Source: Rhodocyclaceae bacterium (GTDB taxonomy: Bacteria; Pseudomonadota; Gammaproteobacteria; Burkholderiales; Rhodocyclaceae). Taken from it: a DNA stretch of 54,082 nucleotides. The notes beneath the pieces are model-generated. The model was not told where the DNA came from and did no database searches. It saw only the letters and a program-made list of their open reading frames with translations. Made by a program: the position numbers and the translations under genes. Location of the stretch: assembly GCA_008080565.1 (NCBI GenBank), contig VIKE01000023.1:50548-104629 (forward strand), written 5' to 3'. Of the stretch, positions 18,006 through 27,963 are shown piece after piece (the first letter of the stretch is position 1; every line of letters begins with the position of its first letter).

Positions 18006-18021
18006 CGGCACCCTTTTTGCT
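18006..18021 (+). promoter_or_regulatory. Possible sigma-54 promoter of the double-sensor CheW gene
   Basis: CGGCACCCTTTTTGCT keeps the invariant GG (18007-18008) and GC (18019-18020) with exactly 10 bases between, matching the -24/-12 pattern TGGCAC-N5-TTGCW except for one or two positions. Transcription would begin near 18032, giving a 45-base leader before ATG 18077. The rest of the 174-base gap (17903-18076) shows no other clear element. Confidence 0.4.
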
Positions 18022-18076
18022 GTACTGCAACATCCTCCAGGATGGTCGCCGTACATTGCAAACAGGGAGAGCCAGC

Positions 18077-20707
18077 ATGAGCAAGCGCATCGGATCACGT
18101 TCGAAAAACACCCTCGATTATCTGTCCGGTTTCATGGGAGGGCTGCGCGCCGACCAGAAGCGCCTGACCGAAATCCAGGCCACCTACGACAACCTGAGCC
18201 TGCTCGGCCAACTGCTCTGCTCCGGTACCGATATTTCCCGCATGCGCGAGGATTTCAACAAGCTGGCCAGCCAGTTGCTCGACCAACTGGCCCGCGAGCA
18301 CTACCAGAAAGCCGCTCTCAACCTCGACTCCTGCGCCCGGGTGGCCATCGACATCCTGACCCGCAACCTATTCGAGCGCACAGCCGATATCGGCTTCCTG
18401 GCCAGCGATGCCGAAATCCGCGCCTTCGCCGAGGCAACCGAAGCCGTGCCGGCAGCCGGCTTGGCTGCCGAACGCCAAGCCTTGCAGGCGCACTTCGCCG
18501 AATATGTGCGCAAATACTCCGTCTACCACAACATCATCCTGCTCTCGCCAACCGGCGATGTGCTAGCCCAGCTTAATGAAGGCAATCCCGTCGCCCACTC
18601 GGCCGATCCCTTGCTCCATGAAGCGCTCACGACCGAACAGGCCTATGTCGAAGTATTCCGCCCGACCGATCTGCTGCCCGGCGAAACCAGCCCTTTGGTC
18701 TATGCCTATCGCGTCATGGCTGCCGACGGTAGTCGGCCGCTCGGCGTGCTGTGCCTCTGCTTCCGCTTCCAGGACGAGTGCCGGCGGATTTTCGACAGCC
18801 TGATTGGCGAAGACGAGTGGACGGTGATCACCCTGCTTGACGCGCAGGGGCGAGTTATTGCGAGCAGTGACCCCTACCAGTTTCCGGCCGGGGTCCAGCT
18901 CGAAATCGTGGACGATGCTGCCTGCCGGGTGGTCCGTTTCGCCGGCCGCGAATACCTGGCAACCAGCCGGCCAACCCAAGGCTACCAAGGCTACGCCGGG
19001 CCAGGCTGGGTCGGTCACGCGCTGGCCCCGCTCAACCATGCCTTCGAGATGGCCGAGGCGCACGAACTGGAGCAGGTGCCGGAAGACTTTCTCGATGGTG
19101 TGTTGGAGACCAGCATCCTGTTCAGCCCGGAACTGCGCGATATTCCGCTGCGTGCCACGAGCATCCAGCGCGAGTTGAACCGCGCCGTCTGGAACGGTTA
19201 TGTCTGGCTGGTGCGCGATGCGCTGGCCGCCCAGAATGCCGACTTCGCCAAGGTACTGCTGCGCGAAATCGGCAGCACCGGCGTGCGCACCCACCAGGTG
19301 TTCAGCGAATCGACCGACAGTCTGTACAAGACCGTGGTGTCATCAGCGCTTTCCACATGCACGCGACAGGCAGCACTGGCCATTGAACTGATGGACCGCA
19401 ACCTTTACGAACGGGCCAATGACTGCCGCTGGTGGGCGCTGACCCGCAGTTTCCGCGAGGAACTGGCCCAGGCCGACCCGCACGACAAGGCACAGCGCCA
19501 GCGACTGAGCGAAGTGCTGCGCCGGATCAACGGCCTCTACACCGTTTACAGCAACCTGATCCTGTTCGACCAGAGTGGCCGCGTGCTGGCCGTCTCCAAT
19601 CCAGCCTACCAGGACTGGCTGGGCAAAATACTCAGCGAAAGCTGGGTGCGGCCGGCCCTCGGCTTGGCTGATGCCCAGAGCTATAACGTGTCAGGCTTCG
19701 AGCCGAGCGCGCTGTACGACAATCAGTCCACCTACATCTATGCGGCCGGGGTGCGCGCTGCCGATAACGAGCCGGTCGGCGGCATCGCTATCGTCTTCGA
19801 TGCCACGCCGCAGTTTCGCGCCATGCTGCACGACGCGTTGCCGCGCCGGACCGACGGCCAGCCGGTAGCCGGCGCCTTTGCCGTGTTTGCCGGACGCGAC
19901 GGCCGGGTCATCGCCGCAACCGACCCCGATTTGCCGCCAGGCAGCCGGCTGATGATCGGCTACGAGTTTTTCAAGCTGCAAGCGGGCGACAGCTGCACCA
20001 ATGTAGTCATCTACAACGGTTGCTACTACGCCGTCGGCTCGTCGATGAGCGCCGGCTACCGCGAATACCAGGGAGCTGGCGACGGTCAGCGTGGCGGGGT
20101 CGTAGCACTGGTCTTCTCGCCGCTGTCGGATCGAATCGTCGACGCCGAACAGTTGGCAGTGCGCCGCGATACGCTGGTCGACACCTACGCCCGGCGGCCG
20201 CTGGCGGCTACCGTCGACAGCGTCGATGTCGCCTGTTTTTATGTCGGCAGCAACTGGTACGGCGTGCGCTCCAGCCATGTCGTCGAAGCCGTCGACACCG
20301 ACCGCCTGACTCCGTTGCCCGGCGTCTCGGAGGCTCTCTGCGGCTGCCTGATGTATCGTGACCAGGCGATCAGCGTGTTCGACCTGTCGGCCATATTGTC
20401 CTCGCGCCAGCCAGCGACCGAGCGTCGCCGGGCGAACAGGGGCGGCAAGCAGCAGATCGTCGTTCTCCAGGTGCCGGAACAGCAGGCCCGCTTCGGCATC
20501 CTGGTCGACCACCTGGGCGCCGTCAGCGAAATTCCGGCAGTTCGCATCGAAACACTGCCCGGCATGTTGAGCGAGGGTAATTCGCCAATCGAAAGTCTGG
20601 TCAAGCCGCATGCCGACGACGTCGAGCGCCGCATCCTGATGGTGCTCTCCGCCAGTCGCATGCTGCATCGCCTGGGCGGTAGCAGCCTTACATCAGGAGC
20701 AGCGTAG
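18077..20707 (+). CDS. Soluble tandem Cache/PAS-like sensor protein with C-terminal CheW domain
   Basis: An 876-residue protein without a signal peptide or membrane helix. Two related units follow each other. Each begins with a helix (SCARVAIDILTRNLFERTAD near residue 84; STCTRQAALAIELMDRNLYE near 424) and continues with Cache/PAS-like strands (YSVYHNIILLSPTGDVLAQL; YTVYSNLILFDQSGRVLAVS) ending in a GYxGY or GYREYQG segment. From about residue 713 a CheW-like domain follows (CFYVGSNWYGVRSSHVVEAV, then GCLMYRDQAISVFDLSAIL). The layout suggests a cytoplasmic ligand-sensing adaptor for a CheA kinase, perhaps the nearby ChpA; that link is inference. ATG 18077 follows GGGAGAGCC. Its end overlaps mgtE tail to tail by 20 bases. 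Confidence 0.8.
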   Translation: MSKRIGSRSKNTLDYLSGFMGGLRADQKRLTEIQATYDNLSLLGQLLCSGTDISRMREDFNKLASQLLDQLAREHYQKAALNLDSCARVAIDILTRNLFERTADIGFLASDAEIRAFAEATEAVPAAGLAAERQALQAHFAEYVRKYSVYHNIILLSPTGDVLAQLNEGNPVAHSADPLLHEALTTEQAYVEVFRPTDLLPGETSPLVYAYRVMAADGSRPLGVLCLCFRFQDECRRIFDSLIGEDEWTVITLLDAQGRVIASSDPYQFPAGVQLEIVDDAACRVVRFAGREYLATSRPTQGYQGYAGPGWVGHALAPLNHAFEMAEAHELEQVPEDFLDGVLETSILFSPELRDIPLRATSIQRELNRAVWNGYVWLVRDALAAQNADFAKVLLREIGSTGVRTHQVFSESTDSLYKTVVSSALSTCTRQAALAIELMDRNLYERANDCRWWALTRSFREELAQADPHDKAQRQRLSEVLRRINGLYTVYSNLILFDQSGRVLAVSNPAYQDWLGKILSESWVRPALGLADAQSYNVSGFEPSALYDNQSTYIYAAGVRAADNEPVGGIAIVFDATPQFRAMLHDALPRRTDGQPVAGAFAVFAGRDGRVIAATDPDLPPGSRLMIGYEFFKLQAGDSCTNVVIYNGCYYAVGSSMSAGYREYQGAGDGQRGGVVALVFSPLSDRIVDAEQLAVRRDTLVDTYARRPLAATVDSVDVACFYVGSNWYGVRSSHVVEAVDTDRLTPLPGVSEALCGCLMYRDQAISVFDLSAILSSRQPATERRRANRGGKQQIVVLQVPEQQARFGILVDHLGAVSEIPAVRIETLPGMLSEGNSPIESLVKPHADDVERRILMVLSASRMLHRLGGSSLTSGAA

Positions 20708-22130
20708 CCAGCCCGAGGAAAATGAAGAAACCACCGGAGTCGGTCAGTGCGGTGATCATCACCGAGCCGCCGACCGCCGGATCGGCGCCGAATTTCTGGC
20801 GCAGCAGCGGAATGCCGACGCCGGCCGACGCCGCCAGCAGCAGGTTCAGCGTCATTGCCGAGGTCATAACCAGGCCGAGTTTGACGCTGCCGTAGAGCCA
20901 CCACGCGGCGATGCCGAGCAAGCTGCCCCAGATCAAGCCGTTGATCGTCGCCACGCCGAGTTCCTTGCGCAGCAGTCGGCGCATGGCATCGGGCTGGACC
21001 TGCCCCATGGCGATGGCACGGACGATCATGGTGATCGTCTGGTTGCCGGAATTGCCACCGATCCCGGCAACAATCGGCATCAGGGCCGCCAGCGCCACCA
21101 GCTTTTCAATCGAATCCTCGAACGCGCCGATCACCCGTGAGGCGATGAAGGCCGTCACCAGATTGACCGCCAGCCAGGCCCAGCGGTTTTTCACAGAGTC
21201 CCAGACCGAGGCGAAAATATCTTCTTCCTCGCGTAGACCGGCCTGGGCCAGTTGTTCGTGCTCGGCTTCTTCGCGGATGTAGTCCACCACCTCATTGACT
21301 GTCACGCGGCCGACCAGCTTGCCATCCGGATCGAGTACCGGTGCCGAGACGAGGTCGTAACGTTCGAAGGCCTTGGCCGCCTCTTCAGCAAGGTCGTCGG
21401 GTTCGAACTCGACGAAATCGGTCTGCATCAGCGTACCGACTTCGACATCGACCTCATTGACGAGCAGGATATTGAGCGGCAACACACCTTTGAGGTGCTC
21501 GTCACGATCAACGACAAAAAGCTGGTCGGTATGATCGGGAAGTTCGTCGAAACGGCGCAGATACCGCAGCACCACTTCCAGCGACACATCCTCGCGGACG
21601 GTCACCATGTCAAAGTCCATGATCGAACCGACCGACTCTTCGGGATAAGACATCGCGGCGCGCAACTGCTCGCGCTCTTCGATCGGCAAACCCCGAAAGA
21701 CGTCATCGATAACACCTTGCGGCAAGTCGGGTGCGAGGTCGGCCAGTTCGTCGGCGTCGAGTGTTTCGGCGGCGGCGACCAGCTCGGTGCGCTCCATCGA
21801 GTCGATCAGGGTTTCCCGAACGGCGTCCGATACTTCGAGCAGGATTTCGCCTTCGAGCTCCGGATTGACCAACCCCCAGGCAATCAGGCGATCGTCCTGC
21901 GGCAAGGCTTCGAGAACGTAGGCAATGTCGGCCGGGTGCATCGGCTCGAGGCGGGCCTGCAGCGCATTCAGATGCTGCTTGTGCACCATGTCTTCGACCA
22001 GATCGTGGCGCGGCCCTTCCTGCCGGTGCACCAGTTCCTCCACCAGCTTGTGCCGGGCGAGCAGGGTCTGCACCTCGGCGAGGCGCTCCTGCAAGTCTTC
22101 GGTATCGGTCAGCTGGGCTTCTTCGCTCAT
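20688..22130 (-). CDS. mgtE: MgtE-type magnesium transporter
   Basis: A 480-residue inner-membrane Mg2+ channel. The cytoplasmic N-domain (PMHPADIAYVLEALPQDDR; PDLPQGVIDDVF) is followed by two CBS motifs (MDFDMVTVREDVSLEVVLRY; MQTDFVEFEPDDLAEEA). A connecting helix leads to about five membrane helices including GGNSGNQTITMIVRAIAMG and the last LTDSGGFFIFLGLATLLLM. The N and CBS domains normally gate the channel by binding Mg2+. It is the last gene of the leftward uppP run, 94 bases after mtgA, so it may have its own promoter. ATG 22130 starts MSEEAQLTDTEDL. Confidence 0.95.
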   Translation of the reverse strand: MSEEAQLTDTEDLQERLAEVQTLLARHKLVEELVHRQEGPRHDLVEDMVHKQHLNALQARLEPMHPADIAYVLEALPQDDRLIAWGLVNPELEGEILLEVSDAVRETLIDSMERTELVAAAETLDADELADLAPDLPQGVIDDVFRGLPIEEREQLRAAMSYPEESVGSIMDFDMVTVREDVSLEVVLRYLRRFDELPDHTDQLFVVDRDEHLKGVLPLNILLVNEVDVEVGTLMQTDFVEFEPDDLAEEAAKAFERYDLVSAPVLDPDGKLVGRVTVNEVVDYIREEAEHEQLAQAGLREEEDIFASVWDSVKNRWAWLAVNLVTAFIASRVIGAFEDSIEKLVALAALMPIVAGIGGNSGNQTITMIVRAIAMGQVQPDAMRRLLRKELGVATINGLIWGSLLGIAAWWLYGSVKLGLVMTSAMTLNLLLAASAGVGIPLLRQKFGADPAVGGSVMITALTDSGGFFIFLGLATLLLM

Positions 22131-22224
22131 GGTGCGGCGCCGCAAAAGGTGGGGCATTTTAGCACCGGGCGAAGGACCGGGTTCCGACAAAATTACTGCG
22201 GAAAACCCCTATTCCGGTGATATT

Positions 22225-22920
22225 TCACGGCACGTCAGCACCAGCCATCCGCCCGAGGATGATCGAAGTCTTGCGCCCCAAACCGGGCGCGTTGCGATTG
22301 CGGTCGTAAAAGCGCGGATTCGGCACCATGCCGGCCAGTCGGGCAGCTTGTTCCGGCCCGAGTTGGGCGGCGCTGGTGTTGTAGTAATGGCGAGCGGCGG
22401 CTTCGGCCCCGAAGACACCGTTGCCCCACTCGATCACGTTGAGGTAAACCTCAAGAATGCGCCGCTTGCTCCACAGGTTTTCCAGCATCAACGTGATGAT
22501 CGCCTCTTCGGCCTTGCGAAAGTAGGACTTCGTCGGTGTCAGGAACAGGTTCTTCGCCAGCTGCTGACTGATGGTCGAACCGCCAGCCGCCAAACGACCC
22601 CGCTTCTGGTTCTTTTCCAGCGCCTTCTGCATCCCTTCCCAGTCGAAGCCTTCATGATCGACGAACTTGGCATCCTCGGCCGAGATGATGGCGCGCTTGA
22701 GATGAATCGAAATCCGCTCATAGGGCACCCACTGCTTTTTGAGCTGCGCGTCGGGCGCCTTCTGGCGAATTTCGGCCAGACGAATTTCCATGAAACGGGT
22801 TTCGCCGGGGTTCATCCAACTCCAAAGCAAAACCCAGCAAAGCAGCCACAACTGCCAGATCAGGAACAACCCGAGCAGGCCAAGGACGGCCCATTTCAAC
22901 CAGCGGCCGACGACTTTCAT
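22225..22920 (-). CDS. mtgA: Monofunctional biosynthetic peptidoglycan transglycosylase
   Basis: A 231-residue GT51 enzyme that polymerises lipid II glycan strands. A single N-terminal membrane anchor ([20 protein letters not shown]) is followed by the catalytic region with the Glu in [18 protein letters not shown], then [28 protein letters not shown], and [24 protein letters not shown]. There is no transpeptidase domain, matching MtgA length. Its start overlaps the aroE stop by 4 bases. Confidence 0.96.
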   Translation of the reverse strand: MKVVGRWLKWAVLGLLGLFLIWQLWLLCWVLLWSWMNPGETRFMEIRLAEIRQKAPDAQLKKQWVPYERISIHLKRAIISAEDAKFVDHEGFDWEGMQKALEKNQKRGRLAAGGSTISQQLAKNLFLTPTKSYFRKAEEAIITLMLENLWSKRRILEVYLNVIEWGNGVFGAEAAARHYYNTSAAQLGPEQAARLAGMVPNPRFYDRNRNAPGLGRKTSIILGRMAGADVP

Positions 22921-23741
22921 GCGGCCAGTTTGGCTCTCAGGTCAGCCAGCACCTGAGCGGTTGCCGGGCGCACAGAGCGCCAGACGAAAAACGCTTCGGC
23001 TGCCTGCTCGACCAGCATGCCCAGGCCATCCGCCCGCTGCGCTGCACCCTGCTCGCGGGCCAGCGCCAGAAAAAGCGTTTCGCCTTTGCCGTACATCATG
23101 TCGTAGGCCAGACTGCCCGACGCAAAGATTCCCGGCGGCAAGGGCAGGCTTTCGCCGGAAAGGCTGGCAGAAGTAGCGTTGATGACCAGATCGAAGCTTT
23201 TACCTGCAGTTTTTGCAAAACTTCCGGCATCGACCGGAGCCATGTCCGAAAACGCCTCTGCCAGCAAAAGGGCCTTGTCAGCGCTCCGATTGGCGATGAA
23301 CAGTGACACCGGCTGTTCAGCCAGCAGCGGCGCGATCACGCCGCGCGAAGCACCGCCGGCACCGAGCAGCAAGATGCGTTTGCCGGCCAGCGAAAAGCCA
23401 AGGTTGTGCGTAATGTCGCGAACCAGCCCGGCGCCATCGGTGTTGTCGCCGAATATCTCGGCACCGTTGAAGGCCAGCGTATTGACCGCTCCGGCTCGCG
23501 CCGCGCGCTCGGAAAGGCGCGTCGCCAGACGAAACGCCTCCTCTTTGAAAGGCACGGTGACATTCGCACCCTTGCCACCCGCCGCAACGAATTCGGAAAT
23601 CGCCTGTTTAAAGCCGTCGACCGCAGCAAGACGCGCTTCATAGACCAGATCCTGCCCGCTAACCGCGGCGAAGGCAGCATGGATGGCCGGCGATTTCGAA
23701 TGGGCAATCGGGTTGCCGAACACGCAGTACAGATCGCTCAT
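22917..23741 (-). CDS. aroE: Shikimate dehydrogenase
   Basis: A 274-residue NADP-dependent enzyme of the shikimate pathway. The start [20 protein letters not shown] has the shikimate-binding Ser-x-Ser, and [13 protein letters not shown] supplies the catalytic Lys. [12 protein letters not shown], the nucleotide loop [12 protein letters not shown] and the C-terminal [14 protein letters not shown] are present. It overlaps both neighbours by 4 bases (ATGA), placing it firmly in the operon between the TonB-like gene and mtgA. Confidence 0.96.
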   Translation of the reverse strand: MSDLYCVFGNPIAHSKSPAIHAAFAAVSGQDLVYEARLAAVDGFKQAISEFVAAGGKGANVTVPFKEEAFRLATRLSERAARAGAVNTLAFNGAEIFGDNTDGAGLVRDITHNLGFSLAGKRILLLGAGGASRGVIAPLLAEQPVSLFIANRSADKALLLAEAFSDMAPVDAGSFAKTAGKSFDLVINATSASLSGESLPLPPGIFASGSLAYDMMYGKGETLFLALAREQGAAQRADGLGMLVEQAAEAFFVWRSVRPATAQVLADLRAKLAA

Positions 23742-24634
23742 TTGCTGGCCGTATTGAGGGCATCGCCCTGCGTGAAATACCAGGTCCGGGCAAACGAAAG
23801 AACGGTCGCCCCGCCCAAAGCCTGCTGCGGAATGGCGCCGAACGGCGCTGACATTCTGAGGATGCGCAGCGCCGCCTGATCGAGAATCTTGTGCCCTGAC
23901 GAACGCGAAATCTCGGCGCTGTACAGGCTGCCATCCTCGGCCCGCAATTCGACGAAGATCACCACCGCGCCGTAGAGCTTGCCGCGCGCTTCGGGCGGAT
24001 AGTTGAGTGTGCCGATGCGCTCGATTTTCTGCTTCCAGGCGTCAAGGTAGGCGGCCAGGCCGTATTCCTCGGTCCGCGCACCGACAAATTTCTTGCGTGG
24101 CCGCTTGCTGTATTCGTCGGCCGACTTGCTGATCTCACCCTCGAGACGGGCCATCGCCCGCGCCGACTCGGCAAGGTCCAAGCCACTGACCACAGGCACG
24201 ACCGGCGATGGCTGTTCGGTGGCCGTATTTGCCGCGGCAACGGTGCGCAGACTCTTCGCCTGCGCCAGCAGCCTTTGCTGGGCTGTTTCGAGTTCCTGAA
24301 CGCGACGCTGCATCTGCTGAATGGAGTCGCCATCGTTCTTTTGCAGCGAGGGCGGCAAGGGTGTCTTGGCCCGCCGATTTTCATCGGTATTGCCGCCGCC
24401 ATCGAGATTGGCCTGAGCCAGCGCCTGAGCATCCGTCGGCTTGCGTGCAGATTTGGCGTTGACCAGAATGATGTCCATGGCCTTTTCGCGGAAGGCCTGT
24501 GAAGCCTCCGGAAACTGGAAATTCAGGAACAGCAACAAGCCATGAAAAAGCACCGAGATGCCCACTGCGATCCACAAGCGGCGATCTTGCTTCGCCGCGC
24601 GGGCGGCGCGCAGGGACGGTCTCTTCTTTTTCAC
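23738..24634 (-). CDS. TonB C-terminal-domain protein (energy transducer-like)
   Basis: A 298-residue inner-membrane-anchored periplasmic protein. One membrane helix near residues 22-40 ([18 protein letters not shown]) is followed by a Gln/Ala-rich, probably coiled segment ([20 protein letters not shown]). A TonB-type C-terminal domain ends it ([41 protein letters not shown]). It lacks the Pro-rich repeats of classical TonB, and no exbB or exbD is adjacent, so its partner is unclear. Translation starts at GTG 24634, overlapping the upstream nuclease stop as GTGA. Confidence 0.85.
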   Translation of the reverse strand: MKKKRPSLRAARAAKQDRRLWIAVGISVLFHGLLLFLNFQFPEASQAFREKAMDIILVNAKSARKPTDAQALAQANLDGGGNTDENRRAKTPLPPSLQKNDGDSIQQMQRRVQELETAQQRLLAQAKSLRTVAAANTATEQPSPVVPVVSGLDLAESARAMARLEGEISKSADEYSKRPRKKFVGARTEEYGLAAYLDAWKQKIERIGTLNYPPEARGKLYGAVVIFVELRAEDGSLYSAEISRSSGHKILDQAALRILRMSAPFGAIPQQALGGATVLSFARTWYFTQGDALNTASK

Positions 24635-26532
24635 TGCTCCTCACTCTCCGTGGCGTCGGCCAAATTGTTCTCGCCAAGCAGGCTGACGAAACGACAGCTG
24701 ACTTCCGGGGCCAGCAGATCAAGATTCTCGATGGCCAGACGCACACGCTGCCCGGCCACCAGATCAGCCGGCAGCGAAGGCACGCGGAGCAACAAGGGCA
24801 GATGGTCGAGCTTGACGCTCTGCTCGCGACGGACAGTGGCCTCGATTTCAGTCAAACCGCGCTGCTGAATCCAGCGCAGACACCAGTAACGTTCCATCTG
24901 GCGCTGGAAATCGGCGTAGGCAGCGTAAGTCAGTTCGAAATCGCGCATGGCGCCGAATAATTCGGCCGATTTTTGGGCAAATGCCGGCGTTTCGCCTTTC
25001 AAACAGGCAATCAGCTGCCATTGATTGACCATATCGCAGTAACGACGCAGCGGCGAGGTCATCCAGGCGTATTGCGGTACGCCGAGGCCTTCGTGCGGCA
25101 GCGGCGAGGTGGTCATGCGGACCTTGCCCTGCGTCTGGGCGCGGTACAGGCAGGCGATGTTCTTCTCGGCGAGCAGGCCACCCCAGGTCGAGTTGGCGAC
25201 GATCATCAACTCGGCGACCAGTTTGTCGAGCGGGCTGCCGCGCTTGCGTTCGGAAATTTCGACGGTGCAACTATCCGGATCGGCCAGATCACCGCCGATT
25301 TCGAAGTTGTAGTCGTTGATGCCCTGCATCGCTGAGGGCTTGCCACGCCGACCTTCGCAGGCGTTGGCAAAATGCCAGAGATGGACCAGTTCGTCCTTGA
25401 ACGGCTGGTCGGGCAGCGGGCCATTGATCGTTTCGGCATTGAACCACGGTTCGATTTCGTGGTGGCGCAGGTTGGCGGCGATGTGCACCATCTCCAGCCG
25501 CGATTCGTGGCTGAGGATTTCGAGCGAGTCATTGACCGTCAGGTAGAGCGAGACGGCCGGGCAATCGACACCGCCGGCCAGTGTGTAATTCTGGACCACG
25601 GCATCGGGCAACATGGTGATCTTGTTGCCGGGCATGTAGACCGTCGATAGTCGGGCGCGGGCGATGCCGTCAAGCGGCGAACCATGTTCGATAGCCAGCC
25701 CCGGCGCGGCGATGTGGATGCCGATGCGCGAACCGATGCCGGGCAACCGGACGACCGACAGTGCGTCGTCGATTTCGGTCGTGTTGGCGTCGTCGATCGA
25801 GAAAGCGCGGACATCTGCGCGCGGCAAATCCCGCGGCAACTTCGGTGCCTCAAGCGGCGGAAAAGCCACGCCCTTGGGAAACTGTTCGTGCAGGAAACGA
25901 CGGTAATGCAGGAAGTAGGGCGACTTGATGGCACCGCACTTGAAGAGCATTTGCGCCGCCGTCAGGCCGGTTTCGGCGCAGGCCGTCTCGAAGGCCTTGG
26001 TTTCCGGTTTGTTGCGGTCCGGCGCGTAGAGCAGCGCATCGGTCAGCACGCCGATTTCCGGCGGCAGGCGGAACTCCTTCAGCTCGCCAATCCAGCCTTC
26101 CATCGCGAGCGCTTGCTGACGCTTTTTTTCAAGGCTGGCCAGAGCAGCTGCGAGAATGTCGGCAGGCGCTTTGCGGAAGCGGCCCTTGCCTTTGCGATGG
26201 AAATAGACGGGCGCGGCGTGCACGGCAAGCAGCACCGCCGTCGCTTCGAGCGGGCTGGGCTCGTGTCCGTAGTAATCACGGGCAAAATCAAGAAACGAAA
26301 ATTCGCCATCGTTCACGCACTCCCAGAGGAATTCTGCTTCGATTTCTTCGGCCAGCGGCGTGGCCTGATCGAGCAAGGCCGCCGCCGACGGTTTCTCGAA
26401 ACGCAGCAACACCGTTGCGGCCTTGATCTTGCTGCGCTTGCCGCTCGGCATTTCGACCTGCAACGAACTGTCGTTGTCGGCCATGATATTGCCGGCCTTG
26501 AAGCCGCCATCTTCTTCAAACAATACATTCAT
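24631..26532 (-). CDS. RNB-domain exoribonuclease (RNase II/R family)
   Basis: A 633-residue 3'-5' exoribonuclease-like protein. The catalytic RNB domain starts with the metal-binding aspartates in FSIDDANTTEIDDALSVV (about residues 246-263) and continues with IHIAAPGLAIEHGSPLD, YMPGNKITMLP, and ASxxRYCDMVNQWQL-type sequence (TSPLRRYCDMVNQ). A short S1-like segment may close the protein. The N-terminal region is not a recognisable pair of cold-shock domains, so it is neither a canonical RNase II nor RNase R. ATG 26532 is chosen (MNVLFEEDGGFKAG); the sequence before it is a shadow of the esterase gene. Confidence 0.88.
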   Translation of the reverse strand: MNVLFEEDGGFKAGNIMADNDSSLQVEMPSGKRSKIKAATVLLRFEKPSAAALLDQATPLAEEIEAEFLWECVNDGEFSFLDFARDYYGHEPSPLEATAVLLAVHAAPVYFHRKGKGRFRKAPADILAAALASLEKKRQQALAMEGWIGELKEFRLPPEIGVLTDALLYAPDRNKPETKAFETACAETGLTAAQMLFKCGAIKSPYFLHYRRFLHEQFPKGVAFPPLEAPKLPRDLPRADVRAFSIDDANTTEIDDALSVVRLPGIGSRIGIHIAAPGLAIEHGSPLDGIARARLSTVYMPGNKITMLPDAVVQNYTLAGGVDCPAVSLYLTVNDSLEILSHESRLEMVHIAANLRHHEIEPWFNAETINGPLPDQPFKDELVHLWHFANACEGRRGKPSAMQGINDYNFEIGGDLADPDSCTVEISERKRGSPLDKLVAELMIVANSTWGGLLAEKNIACLYRAQTQGKVRMTTSPLPHEGLGVPQYAWMTSPLRRYCDMVNQWQLIACLKGETPAFAQKSAELFGAMRDFELTYAAYADFQRQMERYWCLRWIQQRGLTEIEATVRREQSVKLDHLPLLLRVPSLPADLVAGQRVRLAIENLDLLAPEVSCRFVSLLGENNLADATESEEQ

Positions 26533-26539
26533 CGACGGA

Positions 26540-27109
26540 TTATAGCCCAGCGTATTCAATGATTTGCGGCACAAAGTCGGGAAACTTCGTGAAGCTGTGG
26601 TCGCCGCCCGGCAGGACGGTTTGCCGGCAACCGGCGTAGAAGGCCTGCGCTTGGCGGAAATCCAGCACCTCATCACCTTCTTCCAGCAACAACCAGTAAT
26701 GCTCCGGTGTCGGCTTCGAAACCTGCGCCTTGAGTTGTGCGGCGTGGGCCTCGGTGAAGGTGAAAGGCTCGCCGCTATGGAAGTTGGCGTGATTGCCGAC
26801 GAATTTGCTCAAATCCAGACGGTCGACCGCAGCGGGGTTGATCAGCACGGCTTGCAAACCGTGCTTTTCGGCCAGATGGTTGGCGTAGTGGCCACCCAGC
26901 GAACTGCCGATCAAGGTGACCGGCCCGCCGGCCTGTTCGATCAGGCGGCTGACACAGGCCACCGCCTCATCGGGCACCCATGACAGTTGCGGGCAGACGA
27001 ACTGCTCGGCCATGCCGCGCCGTGCCATTTCCTCGGCCAGCAACTGCGATTTCCACGACGCCGGCGAGGAGCAGAAGCCGTGCAGGTAGATGATCAGTGG
27101 GCGGTCCAT
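26540..27109 (-). CDS. yqiA: YqiA/YcfP-type alpha/beta-hydrolase (esterase)
   Basis: A 189-residue small alpha/beta hydrolase. It shows the N-terminal strand and oxyanion region [16 protein letters not shown], the nucleophile elbow [16 protein letters not shown] (Ser near residue 74), and the late Asp/His region EEGDEVLDF and [13 protein letters not shown]. The protein length equals YqiA-type esterases, whose natural substrate is unknown. It overlaps the end of uppP by 16 bases and lies 7 bases before the nuclease gene. ATG 27109 begins [11 protein letters not shown]. Confidence 0.9.
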   Translation of the reverse strand: MDRPLIIYLHGFCSSPASWKSQLLAEEMARRGMAEQFVCPQLSWVPDEAVACVSRLIEQAGGPVTLIGSSLGGHYANHLAEKHGLQAVLINPAAVDRLDLSKFVGNHANFHSGEPFTFTEAHAAQLKAQVSKPTPEHYWLLLEEGDEVLDFRQAQAFYAGCRQTVLPGGDHSFTKFPDFVPQIIEYAGL

Positions 27110-27918
27110 TGCACCCAGCCGAAGTGGGCGGTCATCAGGACGACAATGCCAAAGACGATGCGATACCACGCGAAGGGCGTGAAATCATGGCTGGAAATGA
27201 AGCGCAGCAGCCAGCGCACGCAGAGAAAAGCCGAAACGAATGCGGAAATGAAACCGACCACCCACATGCCGATATCGTCGGCGCTGAGCAGGGCACGCTC
27301 CTTGTAGAGCTGATAGACGGTGGCCGCGCCGAGCGTCGGGATGGCGAGGAAGAAGGAAAACTCGGTCGCCGCCTTGCGCGACAGGCCGAAAAGCAGGCCG
27401 CCGATGATCGTTGCGCCGGAACGCGAGGTGCCGGGAATCAGCGCCACGGCTTGGGCGAAGCCCATTTTCAGGGCGTCGAGCAGGGTCATTTCCTCGACCG
27501 TCTGGACGCGGATGGTGTGCTCGCGCTTCTCGGCCCACAGAATGACGAAGGCGCCGAGGATGAAGGTGGTGGCGACGGCAATCGGGTTGAACAGGTTGGC
27601 CTTGATGGCCTTGCCGAAAGCCAGCCCGAGGATGGCCAGCGGCAGGAAGGCGACGAAGAGGTTGAGGAGGAATTTCTGCGCCGCCTTGTCGCTGAAGGCG
27701 CCACGCGCCACAACCAGCAGGCGTTCGCGATACTCCCAGACGACGGCCAGAATGGCCCCGGACTGGATGACGATCTCGAACAACTTGCCGCGATCATCGT
27801 TGAAATCCAGCAGATCGCCGGCCAGGATCAGGTGGCCGGTCGAGGAAATCGGCAGGAATTCGGTCAGCCCTTCGACGACGCCGAGGATGAGGGCTTTGAG
27901 GAGAAGAATCGGGTCCAT
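27094..27918 (-). CDS. uppP: Undecaprenyl-diphosphatase
   Basis: A 274-residue integral membrane enzyme that recycles undecaprenyl diphosphate to the monophosphate carrier for cell-wall and lipopolysaccharide synthesis; loss or excess alters bacitracin sensitivity. The first family motif [20 protein letters not shown] (residues 13-32) and the second, [16 protein letters not shown], are both intact. About eight hydrophobic helices fit the BacA fold. It appears to head the leftward run down to mgtE. Confidence 0.96.
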   Translation of the reverse strand: MDPILLLKALILGVVEGLTEFLPISSTGHLILAGDLLDFNDDRGKLFEIVIQSGAILAVVWEYRERLLVVARGAFSDKAAQKFLLNLFVAFLPLAILGLAFGKAIKANLFNPIAVATTFILGAFVILWAEKREHTIRVQTVEEMTLLDALKMGFAQAVALIPGTSRSGATIIGGLLFGLSRKAATEFSFFLAIPTLGAATVYQLYKERALLSADDIGMWVVGFISAFVSAFLCVRWLLRFISSHDFTPFAWYRIVFGIVVLMTAHFGWVQWTAH

Positions 27919-27963
27919 GGCGTGCAGCCTGTGCTTTTAGCAAGTTGGGGAGGCCGCATTCTA

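Noticed and set aside
20688..20707. Overlap of the double-sensor gene and mgtE as a sign of a wrong gene end
   Set aside because: Both proteins keep their expected C-termini; a 20-base convergent overlap is ordinary.
26813..26825. ACGGTCGACCG, resembling the repeat core
   Set aside because: No A/T tracts follow, and the bases encode the ordinary V-D-R of the esterase. The same applies to a similar site near 37600 in waaA.
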